In this document: one piece after another, positions 45,316 through 53,769 of the stretch | How positions within the stretch are numbered: the first letter of the stretch is position 1 | Layout: each line of letters opens with the position of its first letter | Source of the DNA: an uncultured Collinsella sp. | GTDB lineage: Bacteria > Actinomycetota > Coriobacteriia > Coriobacteriales > Coriobacteriaceae | Direction of reading: 5' to 3' | Length of the DNA stretch: 64,000 bases | Assembly (NCBI GenBank): GCA_934654775.1 | Contig: CAKUGR010000005.1 | Coordinates: 1-64,000, forward strand | The notes under the pieces: generated by a model | The model's input: the letters and a program-made list of their open reading frames with translations, nothing else | Database searches by the model: none | What the model was told of the DNA's origin: nothing | Program-made: the position numbers and the translations under genes

Positions 45316-45549
45316 AAGACCCCCAATAAAAGCCAATTGTTCTTAAGAAAATCTAACCTAAAAACGTAGGCAATTACACACAGCGGCACAATGTTCCACA
45401 CCTGTTGAATATTCCGCATCCAAACGGGAACAAAGGTAACAATTCGGGAAGGTGAGGCGCCAATTCGCCCTTCCCGCCCCACGCGGCGGCGCCCTTGGGC
45501 GATACTGGTTGCAAGAGCTACGGCTTACGCCGCACCGAAAGGAGACATC

Positions 45550-46152
45550 ATGGGCATCTTTAAGAACGATGACAAGCAATCGAGCGCGTTTGGATTTGAC
45601 GAGAAAAGCATGGCAGGCAAGGCCGTCAAGGCCGTGCGCTGGATTTACGCCATCACGGGCGTCTTGGCGCTCGTCGCCGGCATCGCACTGCTGTTTGCGC
45701 CCGCCAAGTCCCTCGTCTTCCTGACGACCGTCCTGGGCGTCTACTTTGTGATCACGGCCGCAATCAGGCTGTTTACCGCTGTTTTCGAGCCGCTGCTGCC
45801 CACCGGCTGGCGCGTTACGAGCATCATCGCCAACCTGCTCATCATTCTGGGCGGCGTCATAATCCTGCGCAACCAGGCCTTCTCGACCGCGACGCTCACC
45901 ACGCTCGTGGTGGTCGTCGCCGGCTTTGGCTGGATCGTCGAGGGCGTCATGTCGATTCTAGAATCCGAGCTTTCCGCCAACCGCGCCCTCGCCATCCTGA
46001 GCGGCGCACTCTCCATCATCGCGGGCATGTTCGTGTTTATCTATCCGCTGTGGTCGGCCAAGATGCTCGTCATCTTTAGCGGTGCCGCGCTGTTGGTGTT
46101 TGGCGTGGCGTTGATTGTCCGCGCCATTCAATTTGGCAAAATGGTGCACTAG
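45550..46152 (+). CDS. HdeD-like DUF308 membrane protein
   Basis: 200 residues with six membrane helices arranged as three repeated pairs (IYAITGVLALVAGIALLF; LLIILGGVIILRN; ILSGALSIIAGMFVFIYPLW), the DUF308/HdeD pattern linked to acid stress in enterobacteria. The N-terminal 25 residues are polar and cytosolic. AAAGGAG precedes the ATG. The stop TAG is directly followed by the ATG of the next gene, so they are translationally coupled. Confidence 0.85.
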   Translation: MGIFKNDDKQSSAFGFDEKSMAGKAVKAVRWIYAITGVLALVAGIALLFAPAKSLVFLTTVLGVYFVITAAIRLFTAVFEPLLPTGWRVTSIIANLLIILGGVIILRNQAFSTATLTTLVVVVAGFGWIVEGVMSILESELSANRALAILSGALSIIAGMFVFIYPLWSAKMLVIFSGAALLVFGVALIVRAIQFGKMVH

Positions 46153-46635
46153 ATGCCGCGAACGATTTTTATTGACGCTGACGCCTGCCCGGTCACGCGC
46201 GAGTCGATCGACTGCGCGCGACGGGCGGGCGTCGCCGTTGTTATCGCCGGCAACAGCACGCAGAACCTGGAACGCCACATTCGCCGCGACGATCCGCGCG
46301 ATCCCGAGCATGCGCGTCGGGGCTTTTGGGTCACGACACTCGATGTGAGTGTGGGAGCCGATAGCGCCGACTTTGCCATTGTCGAGCGCCTGCAGGCTGG
46401 TGACGTGGTCGTGACGCAGGACATAGGCCTAGCGAGCATGGTGCTCGGACGCGATGCCGCCGCCATCGGCGTGCGCGGCCGCGTCTACGATAAAGCGACC
46501 ATCGACATGCAGCTGTTTATTCGCCATGAGGAAAAGAAGGTACGCCGCGCTGGCGGTCGCACCCGCGGGCCGGCAGCCTTCACCAGCGAAGACCGCGCCC
46601 GCTTTAAGCGCAACCTCACCGAGCTGTTACGCTAA
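46153..46635 (+). CDS. YaiI/YqxD family protein (DUF188)
   Basis: 160 residues with the PIN-like fold signature of DUF188: IFIDADACPVTRES at the N-terminus (two Asp), then VTQDIGLASMVLGRDAAAIGVRGRVYD and the late KVRRAGGRTRGPAAFTSEDRARF. A nuclease role is suggested by the fold but not established. It starts immediately after the previous stop, so it relies on coupling; its end is followed by a switching hairpin at 46640. Confidence 0.88.
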   Translation: MPRTIFIDADACPVTRESIDCARRAGVAVVIAGNSTQNLERHIRRDDPRDPEHARRGFWVTTLDVSVGADSADFAIVERLQAGDVVVTQDIGLASMVLGRDAAAIGVRGRVYDKATIDMQLFIRHEEKKVRRAGGRTRGPAAFTSEDRARFKRNLTELLR

Positions 46636-46639
46636 ACAA

Positions 46640-46744
46640 GGTAGATTTTTGGGACATGCCTAAAAATCTACCTTTTTGTTTGGCGATTGGCGCGCATCCA
46701 GCGCCCAGGTCATGACGGTGGATTGAAAGGCATGTCCCAAAAAC
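46640..46744. repeat. Paired alternative hairpins with GGGACATGCC
   Basis: GGTAGATTTTT (46640-46650) pairs with AAAAATCTACC (46662-46672) around the loop GGGACATGCC; alternatively TTTTTGGGACATGCC (46646-46660) pairs perfectly with GGCATGTCCCAAAAA (46730-46744). The two pairings are exclusive. The first is followed by TTTTTG and would terminate the plus-strand operon; the second also lies 3 nt past the convergent permease stop. Confidence 0.75.
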
Positions 46745-46747
46745 TAC

Positions 46748-47830
46748 TTAGAGACCAAAGACGGAGAGGATGAGTCCCCAACCGGCGCCGATGACGTACA
46801 TCATGACCAGAAACAGGGCGTTTTCGCGGGCACTGCGGTTGGTGCGGAACAGCACCAGGTAGCCCACGCCGGCGGAGATGAGCGTGCCGGCGAGCATCGG
46901 CGCCAGCTGCAGCGCACCTTCGAGGTACAACTGCGTAATAACGACGCTGGCCGAGCAGTTGGGAATCAGACCGACAAGCGCCGAGCCCAGGACCGCAAGC
47001 GTCTCGTTGCCACGCAGGAACTGCTCGATCGCCGACTCGCCAAAGGTCTCAAGGACGGCGACCAGAATCAGCGTCACCAGGAAAATGAATACCGACACCT
47101 GCACGGTGTGCGAGACCGCGCTGCGGATGATCGACAGAACGGGCGCGCCCTCGTGGGAGTGGGAGTGGCCGTGGTGGTGTTCATGCTCGCCCTCATGACC
47201 GTGATCGTGGCCGTGTCCATGGTCGGGTTCGCCCTCGTCTTCATCGCAGCCGCAATGGTCGCGCTCACACAGCTCGTGGATGTGATCGGCGCTCACACCC
47301 GCCTCGGCCACCTCATCAATGATGTCGCCACCGCTGTGGTCATCGTGCGCGCAGTTCACGTGGGCCGGATTGACCGCGGTCCCCAGCACGGTGCGACGAA
47401 TCGCCGTATGCGCGCGGACGTTGCGGCGCAACCCGCGAACGGCGGCGTCCACGATAAAGCCCGTGACCAGCGCGATCAGCGCCTTCGAAGCCAAAAGCAT
47501 CGCCATAGTCTGCACGGGAACCTGCTCGGCGAGCAACAGCGGCAACATCTCGTCGGAGGTCGAAAGGAACACGGCGACCAGCGTGCCCAGCGTCACGACG
47601 CGGCCGGCGTACAGCGTCGCCGCCATGGCCGAAAACCCGCACTGTGGCACCATGCCCAGCAACGAGCCAACCACGGGGCCGGCGGCGCCCGCGCGCTTGA
47701 TAGCGCCGTTGACGCGGTCGCCCGCAACGTGCTCAAGTGTCTCGAGGGCAAGATACGTCACCAACAAAAACGGCACCAGGGACAGCGTGTCCTTGCCGGC
47801 GTCGAGCAGAATATCAATCAGTAAATCCAT
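46748..47830 (-). CDS. Putative heavy-metal exporter, ArsP_2/DUF2899-type permease
   Basis: 360 residues with about ten membrane helices in two halves, each containing a matching motif (GMVPQCGFSAMAATLYAGR and GLIPNCSASVVITQLYLEG), as in the proposed 10-TM metal exporters. The halves are joined by a cytosolic loop (about 150-225) rich in His, Asp and Cys (CERDHCGCDEDEGEPDHGHG), a probable metal-binding buffer. Substrate (Mn, Zn or other) is unknown. GAAAGG precedes the ATG. It is 4 kb from the Zn/Cd ATPase unit but separately transcribed. Confidence 0.75.
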   Translation of the reverse strand: MDLLIDILLDAGKDTLSLVPFLLVTYLALETLEHVAGDRVNGAIKRAGAAGPVVGSLLGMVPQCGFSAMAATLYAGRVVTLGTLVAVFLSTSDEMLPLLLAEQVPVQTMAMLLASKALIALVTGFIVDAAVRGLRRNVRAHTAIRRTVLGTAVNPAHVNCAHDDHSGGDIIDEVAEAGVSADHIHELCERDHCGCDEDEGEPDHGHGHDHGHEGEHEHHHGHSHSHEGAPVLSIIRSAVSHTVQVSVFIFLVTLILVAVLETFGESAIEQFLRGNETLAVLGSALVGLIPNCSASVVITQLYLEGALQLAPMLAGTLISAGVGYLVLFRTNRSARENALFLVMMYVIGAGWGLILSVFGL

Positions 47831-48001
47831 GACGGATGGAACCTTTCGTGTCTTTCGGCAACATTGTAAAAGTCCTAGCGGTCAACTAGGGTATTGTAGT
47901 TGTCCCGGGCGCGGTGCCAATAGTTGCCCATGGTAAACTATCATCTCGCCACAACTCAGTAACCCCGAGCCGCGCGACGCGGCCCGTCCAAGGAGCAGCA
48001 T

Positions 48002-48970
48002 ATGAATGTTTCGCAAGCACTCGAATACGAGCGCCAGCCGTTTATCCCCATGTTTATCTACGGCGACCACGGCGCCATGGAGTCCGAGCGCCAGAAGGGC
48101 GAGGAGGCCCTCAAGGTGCTCGAGACCGAGTACTTTACCGCCGAGGGCGACCCCGGCTTCGACTTTGCCACCGTGCGCGACCTGGCCGACCGCAACCGCG
48201 ACCTATGCGACCAGATTGGCGAGGCGCGCCTGCGCAACGTGACGCCCGCGACGCTCTCGCGCGGCCTATCCGACGCCGACACCTGCGCCGCCATCGGCAA
48301 GATGCAAAAGCGCACCGCCACATCCGTCATGCGCGAGATCCGCGGTGACCGCGACGCACTCGGCGTGGCCTATGCCCGCAAGCCCATCCAAGGCACGGTG
48401 CTGGGCATCGACATCGAGACCACTGGTCGCGCACCCGAGCGCGGCTACATCATCAATGTGGGCTGGGAGATCATGGATCTCACCAGCGACGCCGTGCCGC
48501 ATGACGCCGAGGCACACTACTGCGGCCTGCCCGACATCTACCGCGGCGAGGATGTGCCGCTATCGAACATCCATCACATTACCTGGGACGACATCGACGG
48601 AAAAAAGCCGTTCCGCGAGAACAAGGAGCTGCAGAAGCAGCTGCTCAAGCTCATGAAGAAGTATCCCTATATGGCACACAATGCTGCCTTCGAGGACAGC
48701 TGGTTCAAAATTCATCTGGACGGTTACGCCGAGGCACGCCGCGCAGGCAAGATCATCGTCATCGACTCGCGCCAGATCTGCCGCAGCCTTGACGCAGACG
48801 TACGCTCGCTCCCCCGCGAGTCCGCGCCCGCTGCGCTCGAGAACTGGGCGCGCCGCCGTGGCACCCTCGCCGCCGACGCCAACGAGCAGCACCTGGGCCT
48901 CGACGACACCGACCTCATGCTCCGTACCGTCCAGGCCGAGTTCAACCTCAAGAACCTGTTTGCGAAATAG
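48002..48970 (+). CDS. DnaQ-like 3'-5' exonuclease domain protein
   Basis: 322 residues. The N-terminal ~135 residues are charged and helical with no family I recognise. Exo I is LGIDIETTG, Exo II lies in MAHNAAFEDSWF, and Exo III is the HLGLDDTDLM segment, giving the DEDD acid set; an H near the third Asp makes it DEDDh-like. It likely degrades DNA or RNA from the 3' end. AAGGAG precedes the ATG. Monocistronic, followed by a GC-rich hairpin. Confidence 0.82.
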   Translation: MNVSQALEYERQPFIPMFIYGDHGAMESERQKGEEALKVLETEYFTAEGDPGFDFATVRDLADRNRDLCDQIGEARLRNVTPATLSRGLSDADTCAAIGKMQKRTATSVMREIRGDRDALGVAYARKPIQGTVLGIDIETTGRAPERGYIINVGWEIMDLTSDAVPHDAEAHYCGLPDIYRGEDVPLSNIHHITWDDIDGKKPFRENKELQKQLLKLMKKYPYMAHNAAFEDSWFKIHLDGYAEARRAGKIIVIDSRQICRSLDADVRSLPRESAPAALENWARRRGTLAADANEQHLGLDDTDLMLRTVQAEFNLKNLFAK

Positions 48971-49000
48971 CAACGCCTGCGACAAACACCACTTGCTCAC

Positions 49001-49041
49001 GGGCGGCCCCGCAGCGGGAAACCCCGCAGCGGGGCCGCCCC
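49001..49041 (+). terminator. GC-rich hairpin after the exonuclease gene
   Basis: GGGCGGCCCCGC (49001-49012) and GCGGGGCCGCCC (49029-49040) form a perfect stem with an inner AGCGGG/CCCCGC alternative. There is no T run, so termination may need Rho. The remaining 49042-49320 is AT-rich, has no ORF and carries AAATGCTGTCCAAA on the minus strand. Confidence 0.65.
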
Positions 49042-49320
49042 ACGTTCCATAAGCAGGCCCGCTCTTCACAAATTCTGAACCCTATTTTTTAACTATTTCA
49101 GCACTTTCCCGACATGTGATCTGTACTCGAATGGCGATGCATCGATACCAAATATGCAGCAATTGAGTATTTCTATGCTATAGCCGAGCTGCGAAAACAT
49201 TTATTTAGGGCGTATCAACCCATAATCGCGTCAAGCTTTTGGACAGCATTTGGTTAGACCGCTAAAACGGCTTTCCCACTCAGCGCCATCAACACGGCAT
49301 TAGCTGACACGATATATACC

Positions 49321-50511
49321 ATGAGTATCGTATTGTCACATACCACTGCAAAAGCGGTCTACCAAGCCGCGCATTCGGTGCCTGCGAAAGACATCGAGTC
49401 CTGCAGCTCTGCCGCAATTTACGAATCATGCCCCAGCGGAGCACTCCTCGACGCAGCCGCAGAATGGCTTGCCAAACATGATGTTGCCCTCGACGCAAAC
49501 GATTCCCTCGAGGTAATGGTGTTTGATCGCAGGAACGCGCGCTACGCGATGAACTGTCGATGCCACGTTTCGTCAAAGCGATTCTCATGCTCGCGTTTTA
49601 TAGCGCTAGAAGATGACATCTACATTGTTGGCGTTGAGCTTTGTGCACTTCAGGCCGCCACCTATCTTTCTTTTCGCGAACTGGTGGAGTACTACTTTGA
49701 ACTGTGCGGCGCCTATTCCCTAGGAACCGGCTCTTCCACCTCCTATACCGAGCGTTTCGCGCTTACCTCGACCGAGAGGCTAAAGCAGTTCTTTAATTCC
49801 ATTACCAGATGCGACGGTTTGGCCCTTGCCCGAAAGGCGATTCAATGTGTACGCGGTGGATGCCGGTCTCCCATGGAAACGGCCTTTGCCATGATGCTTA
49901 CGTTGCCCAAAAGCGAAGGAGGGCTTGGCATTAAAGGAATTGAGACCGACTACGAGGTGGAGGTCACCGCCGCCGCAAAAAATCTCACGAGACGCAAAAA
50001 GTTCTTTATGGATGCATATCTGAAGAAATCTCGAACAGATATTGAATACAACGGGTTTTATCACGATGCTGAAGAAGACCGCGCTATCGACGAGGAGCGC
50101 AAGAATGCGCTTGCGTCCATGGGGTACGGAATCATCACTGTCAGCCGTTATTCCTTTATGCATGCCAGCTCTTTCGTTAGGGTCATGGAGGCAATCCAGC
50201 GGAAAGAAGGCATACGCCCCTCGCGTCTGCCAAAAGACTTTCAAATCATGCAAGAGGACCTGAGACTGTTTGTGCTCAGACGGTTTATTGAGGAGAAGAA
50301 ACGAATCCAGGAGAAGCTTCGCCAAGATTCCGAAGAGCGTCAACGAATCGACCTCGAAAAAGCAATGCTCGAAGGCATCACATTGGACGATCCGACGATT
50401 AACGAGGCTCCGGCAATCGATGACATGCAGACTGCCGAACCCGACAGCCCATCACTCAACCAAACAAGCAGCTTCACGCCCGAGGGCAGGGTCTTCGGGG
50501 CCGGAAACTAG
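49321..50511 (+). CDS. Orphan endonuclease-like protein (DUF559/AbiEi-like), copy B
   Basis: 396 residues, homologous in parts to the protein at 40214-41263. Shared blocks: EYYFELCGAYSL, SPMETAFAMMLTLPKSEGGLG (183-203), then D231 in KKFFMDAYL, DIEYNGFYH (E242, N244) and EERKNALASMGYGIITVSR (258-276). This order matches DUF559/Vsr-like nucleases often fused to AbiEi-type regions. The last ~90 residues (from about 310) are a charged, coiled-coil-like tail absent from copy A. No ribosome-binding site precedes ATG 49321, so the start is tentative. Composition is less GC-rich than in flanking genes. Confidence 0.65.
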   Translation: MSIVLSHTTAKAVYQAAHSVPAKDIESCSSAAIYESCPSGALLDAAAEWLAKHDVALDANDSLEVMVFDRRNARYAMNCRCHVSSKRFSCSRFIALEDDIYIVGVELCALQAATYLSFRELVEYYFELCGAYSLGTGSSTSYTERFALTSTERLKQFFNSITRCDGLALARKAIQCVRGGCRSPMETAFAMMLTLPKSEGGLGIKGIETDYEVEVTAAAKNLTRRKKFFMDAYLKKSRTDIEYNGFYHDAEEDRAIDEERKNALASMGYGIITVSRYSFMHASSFVRVMEAIQRKEGIRPSRLPKDFQIMQEDLRLFVLRRFIEEKKRIQEKLRQDSEERQRIDLEKAMLEGITLDDPTINEAPAIDDMQTAEPDSPSLNQTSSFTPEGRVFGAGN

Positions 50512-50856
50512 GCTGACTAACAAGGTGGGTACCCTAGCGACGTGCAAAATTGCGAGTATTCAGCAGAGCCGGGTGTTCATCACCCTCGAACGGATCCAAA
50601 AGTGAAGCGAAATCACTCTTGCGTGAGAACGATAGCCAACATTTGAGGAAGAACTCATCGGTTTACCACCCTAAGATAACTCTTTAACTGCATTATTTGG
50701 CCTGCGATAAATTAACAGACCCCCTATCGTTGCAGAATACTCCAATTTTTGCACGGCGCAGGGGCACCCACCCCGGTATCACCTATCAAAACCGCTTAGT
50801 CCGGGATCTCGTCCGCTTTTCCTCATCATTTTGTACCACGGATTGCCTAAACGATA
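50512..50856. other. Gap before the metal resistance unit
   Basis: 345 bp without a supported ORF and without a member of the R1-R7 repeats. A small GGGTG/CACCC hairpin at about 50570 is the only structure seen. The base composition becomes AT-rich towards 50850. Confidence 0.35.
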
Positions 50857-50884
50857 TTGACATATGAACATGCGCTCATATAAT
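50857..50884 (+). promoter_or_regulatory. Consensus promoter of the metal resistance operon
   Basis: TTGACA (50857-50862), a 16-bp spacer and TATAAT (50879-50884) match the sigma-70 consensus at all twelve positions. The spacer and -10 lie inside the first operator arm, so a bound repressor would block polymerase. Confidence 0.9.
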
Positions 50885-50917
50885 TGGAAGTACATTATAT
50901 GAGCGAATGTTCATATG
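50861..50917. promoter_or_regulatory. Double ArsR/SmtB operator
   Basis: CATATGAACATGCGCTCATATAAT-type sequence at 50861-50884 recurs inverted at 50894-50917 with one difference. Each arm has the internal symmetry ATATGA-N8-TCATAT expected for an ArsR-family dimer, so two dimers could bind, covering the promoter. A third site lies at 51633-51656. Confidence 0.85.
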
Positions 50918-50930
50918 AAAGGATATTGCA

Positions 50931-51296
50931 ATGAGCGACCACGCAGACGAAACAACGATCGACGGCGAAACCGCCGAGTCCGTCGTCCCCACCACCTGCT
51001 CGCCCGAGGACCTGCCTGACGAGGAACTGCTGTACGACCTGGCAGACCTGTTCAAGGTCTTCAGCGACACCACGCGCATCAAGATCCTCTATGCCCTCAT
51101 GGGCCGCGAGCTGTGCGTGGCAGACATCGCCGAAGCAACCGAGACATCGCAGTCCGCGGTCTCGCACCAGCTACGCACGCTCAAGCAGTCGCACCTGGTC
51201 AAGTTCCGCCGCGACGGCCGCAACATCCTCTACTCGCTCGCCGACGACCACGTCTACACCATGCTCAACCAGGGCATGAGCCATATCTGCGAATAG
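50931..51296 (+). CDS. SmtB/ArsR-family metal-sensing repressor
   Basis: 121-residue winged-helix repressor. The DNA-binding helix is SQSAVSHQLRTLKQSHLV (73-90). The alpha-5 zinc site of SmtB/CzrA is complete: D105, H107, H118 and E121 in DDHVYTMLNQGMSHICE, one number off SmtB's own D104/H106/H117/E120. C62 in ELCVADIAE and C23 could add a CadC-like thiolate site, although CadC's second Cys is Ala here. It should release DNA on binding Zn or Cd and derepress the ATPase. AAAGGA precedes the ATG; it is the first gene of the unit. Confidence 0.92.
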   Translation: MSDHADETTIDGETAESVVPTTCSPEDLPDEELLYDLADLFKVFSDTTRIKILYALMGRELCVADIAEATETSQSAVSHQLRTLKQSHLVKFRRDGRNILYSLADDHVYTMLNQGMSHICE

Positions 51297-51359
51297 CATC
51301 CAACCACAGTAACAGCGCGGCCGGCACCCAGGCTGCTAATACAGGGAAAGGAACCCATC

Positions 51360-51578
51360 ATGAAAAAGCAGTTCAAGCTCGACGAGATCGACTGCGCCAA
51401 CTGCGCGCGCGAGCTTCAGGACGAGCTGGCCAAGCTCGAGGGCGTCAAGTCCGTGTCTGTCAACTTTATGACCCAGAAGCTGACGCTCGAGGCCGACGAC
51501 GCCGAGTTCGACGAGGTCCTGGACCACGTCGTGGAGTTCACGGCCGACGCTGAGCCGGACTGCGAGATTATTCTCTAG
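51360..51578 (+). CDS. Heavy-metal-associated (HMA) domain protein
   Basis: 72-residue ferredoxin-like HMA domain with the metal motif DCANCAREL (C12 and C15), then KLEGVKSVSVNFMTQKLTLEA. In most ZntA/CadA-type ATPases this domain is the N-terminus of the pump; here it is a separate protein and the pump lacks it, so it may deliver Zn or Cd to the ATPase. AAAGGAA lies ahead of the ATG. It sits between the repressor (63 nt upstream) and ATPase genes. Confidence 0.88.
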   Translation: MKKQFKLDEIDCANCARELQDELAKLEGVKSVSVNFMTQKLTLEADDAEFDEVLDHVVEFTADAEPDCEIIL

Positions 51579-51599
51579 TCCGCACACGCGCCAACCCGC

Positions 51600-51622
51600 A
51601 AGGCCGCGCTTGCCGCGGCCTT
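51600..51622 (+). terminator. Weak intra-operon hairpin
   Basis: AAGGCCGCG and CGCGGCCTT with a CTTGC loop between the HMA and ATPase genes. There is no T run, so it may only reduce readthrough or protect the upstream mRNA end. Confidence 0.45.
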
Positions 51623-51632
51623 TGCTCGCGAA

Positions 51633-51656
51633 ATTATATGAGTGAGTGTTCATACA
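51633..51656. promoter_or_regulatory. Third SmtB/ArsR operator copy, before the ATPase gene
   Basis: ATTATATGAGTGAGTGTTCATACA matches the 50894-50917 arm at 21 of 24 bases and sits 22 bp before the ATPase ATG. It suggests separate metal control, or a second promoter, for the pump. Confidence 0.75.
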
Positions 51657-51678
51657 TTCAAATGGGAGGAAACGAGTC

Positions 51679-53631
51679 ATGGCCACCGCCGACCCCAAGA
51701 AGAAAAAGAAGAAGCGCAAGAAAAAAGAGTCACTCGAGCATAAGCGCAACCGCATCCTGGTAGCGCTGGGCATTTTTGCCGTGGTGTACGCCCTCGATGA
51801 GCTCGGCACCCTCACCGCCGCATTCGGCACCCCGGGCGACATCTACGCCAGCTTTGTGCTGTTCCTCGTGCCGTTTTTGATTGCCGGCTACGACGTACTG
51901 CAAAAGGCATTCAATAACATCCGCCGCGGCAAGGCCTTCGACGAGAGCTTCCTCATGGCCGTCGCGACCATCGGCGCGTTTGCCATGGTGCTCTTCCCCG
52001 ATACCGACCCGCACATGGCCGAAGGCGCCGCCGTCATGCTGTTCTACCAGGTCGGCGAGCTGTTCCAGGCATACGCCGTGGGCAAGAGCCGCAAGTCGAT
52101 CAGTGCCATGATGGACATCGCGCCCGACTACGCTAACGTCGAGCAAGCCGACGGCACGCTCGAACAGGTCTTTCCCGATGACATCGCCGTCGGCACCGTG
52201 ATCGTGGTCAAGCCCGGCGAGCGCGTGCCTATCGACGGCGTCATCGTCGAGGGCGAAACCCAGCTCGACACCGCCGCGCTCACGGGCGAGTCAGTCCCCC
52301 GCCCCGCCAAGTCCGGCGACGACATCATCAGCGGCTGCATCAACATGACGGGCCTCATCCACGTGCGCACCACCAAGCCCTTTGGCGAGTCCACCGTCGC
52401 GCGTGTCCTGGAGCTCGTGGAGAATGCCAGCGAAAAGAAGGCGCGCACCGAGAACTTCATCACGCGCTTTGCCCGCGTCTACACCCCCGCCGTCACCGGC
52501 GCTGCCGCGGTGCTCGCGCTTGGCGGCGGCCTGGTGACTGGCGCTTGGTCCGATTGGATCCTGCGCGGCCTGACCTTCCTGGTCGTCAGTTGCCCGTGCG
52601 CCCTCGTTATCAGCGTGCCGCTGAGCTTCTTTGGCGGCATCGGCGGTGCGTCCAAGCTGGGCGTTCTCATCAAGGGCTCCAACTACCTCGAGACGCTTGC
52701 CGACGTTGACACCGTCGTGTTCGACAAAACCGGCACGCTCACCAACGGCACCTTCTCGGTCGTCGCGGTGCACCCCGAGGCTGGCTATAACGAGCAATCG
52801 TTGCTTGAAGTCGCAGCCCTCGCCGAGTCATTCTCCGACCACCCCATCGCGCAGTCGGTACGCACCGCCTTCCAGGGCGAGCTCGATCCCAAGCGCGTGA
52901 GCGACTCCGCCAACGACGCGGGCCACGGCGTGACGGCGACCATCGACGGCAAGCATGTCGTCGTCGGCAACGCCAAGATGCTCGCCGCGGCCGGAGTCGA
53001 CGCTCCCAGTTGCAAGGTCGTCGGCACGATCCTGCACGTGCTGGTCGACGGCTCGTACGCCGGCCACATCGTGATCGCCGATACCGTTAAGGCCGATGCC
53101 GAGCAGACGATTCACGACCTGCACGCCTCCGGCGTCAAGCGCACCGTTATGCTCACGGGCGACCGCGAGGAAGTAGCGGCTGAGGTGGCCAAGCAGCTCG
53201 GTCTCGATGAGTTCCATGCGCAGCTGCTGCCGGGCGACAAGGTCGAGCGTGTTGAAGCGTTGCTTGCGAGCGAGAGCGGCAAGGGCAAGCTCGCCTTTGT
53301 CGGCGATGGCATCAACGACGCACCCGTGCTTACCCGTGCTGATGTGGGCATTGCCATGGGCGCCATGGGCTCGGACGCCGCGATTGAGGCCGCCGACGTC
53401 GTGCTCATGGACGACAAACCGTCCAACATCGCCCGCGCGATTCGCGTGGCTCGCAAGACCATGACGATTGTCTGGCAGAACATCATCTTTGCGCTTGGTA
53501 TTAAGCTGCTGATCCTTGTGCTGGCAGCGCTGGGCATCGCCAACATGTGGCTTGCCGTCTTTGGCGACGTGGGCGTGGCGATCATCGCCATCCTGAACGC
53601 CATGCGCGCGATGGGTGTCAAGAACCTGTAA
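51679..53631 (+). CDS. Heavy-metal P1B-type ATPase, Zn/Cd (ZntA/CadA) type
   Basis: 650 residues. A Lys-rich N-terminus (KKKKKKRKKKE) replaces the usual HMA domain. The A-domain TGES (202-205), the metal-transport motif CPC (305-307) in VVSCPCALVISVPL, the phosphorylation site DKTGT (349-353), the HP-motif SDHPIA and GDGINDAPVL are all present, with MGSDAAIEAADVVLM late in the sequence, typical of Zn/Cd/Pb pumps. It exports divalent soft metal ions from the cytosol using ATP. GGGAGG precedes ATG 51679, better than the frame start at 51646. It is the last gene of the metal unit, followed by a 119-bp palindrome. Confidence 0.93.
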   Translation: MATADPKKKKKKRKKKESLEHKRNRILVALGIFAVVYALDELGTLTAAFGTPGDIYASFVLFLVPFLIAGYDVLQKAFNNIRRGKAFDESFLMAVATIGAFAMVLFPDTDPHMAEGAAVMLFYQVGELFQAYAVGKSRKSISAMMDIAPDYANVEQADGTLEQVFPDDIAVGTVIVVKPGERVPIDGVIVEGETQLDTAALTGESVPRPAKSGDDIISGCINMTGLIHVRTTKPFGESTVARVLELVENASEKKARTENFITRFARVYTPAVTGAAAVLALGGGLVTGAWSDWILRGLTFLVVSCPCALVISVPLSFFGGIGGASKLGVLIKGSNYLETLADVDTVVFDKTGTLTNGTFSVVAVHPEAGYNEQSLLEVAALAESFSDHPIAQSVRTAFQGELDPKRVSDSANDAGHGVTATIDGKHVVVGNAKMLAAAGVDAPSCKVVGTILHVLVDGSYAGHIVIADTVKADAEQTIHDLHASGVKRTVMLTGDREEVAAEVAKQLGLDEFHAQLLPGDKVERVEALLASESGKGKLAFVGDGINDAPVLTRADVGIAMGAMGSDAAIEAADVVLMDDKPSNIARAIRVARKTMTIVWQNIIFALGIKLLILVLAALGIANMWLAVFGDVGVAIIAILNAMRAMGVKNL

Positions 53632-53650
53632 CTTGTACTCGGACGGTCCC

Positions 53651-53769
53651 GGCAGGGATGTCCCCTCCAAAACGTCCTCGGCAAATGTGGCCCCGTTGTC
53701 CTGCTCCTATGGAGCTATGGACAACGGGGCCACTTGCCTGCGGAATGTTTTGGAGGGGACATCCCTGCC
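53651..53769. terminator. 119-bp three-tier palindrome with GGGACATCCC arms
   Basis: The outer arms 53651-53673 and 53747-53769 are perfect over 23 bp (core GATGTCCCCTCC / GGAGGGGACATC). The inner arms GCAAATGTGGCCCCGTTGTC (53681 on) and GACAACGGGGCCACTTGC pair with small bulges, and GCTCC/GGAGC closes the tip. It follows the ATPase stop by 19 nt and can form a cruciform or a very stable RNA hairpin; there is no T run. Confidence 0.85.

Noticed and set aside
49313..49318. TATATA before nuclease-like gene B as a -10 box for a leaderless mRNA
   Set aside because: It ends only two bases before the ATG, too close for transcription to start at or upstream of the codon, and no -35 fits.
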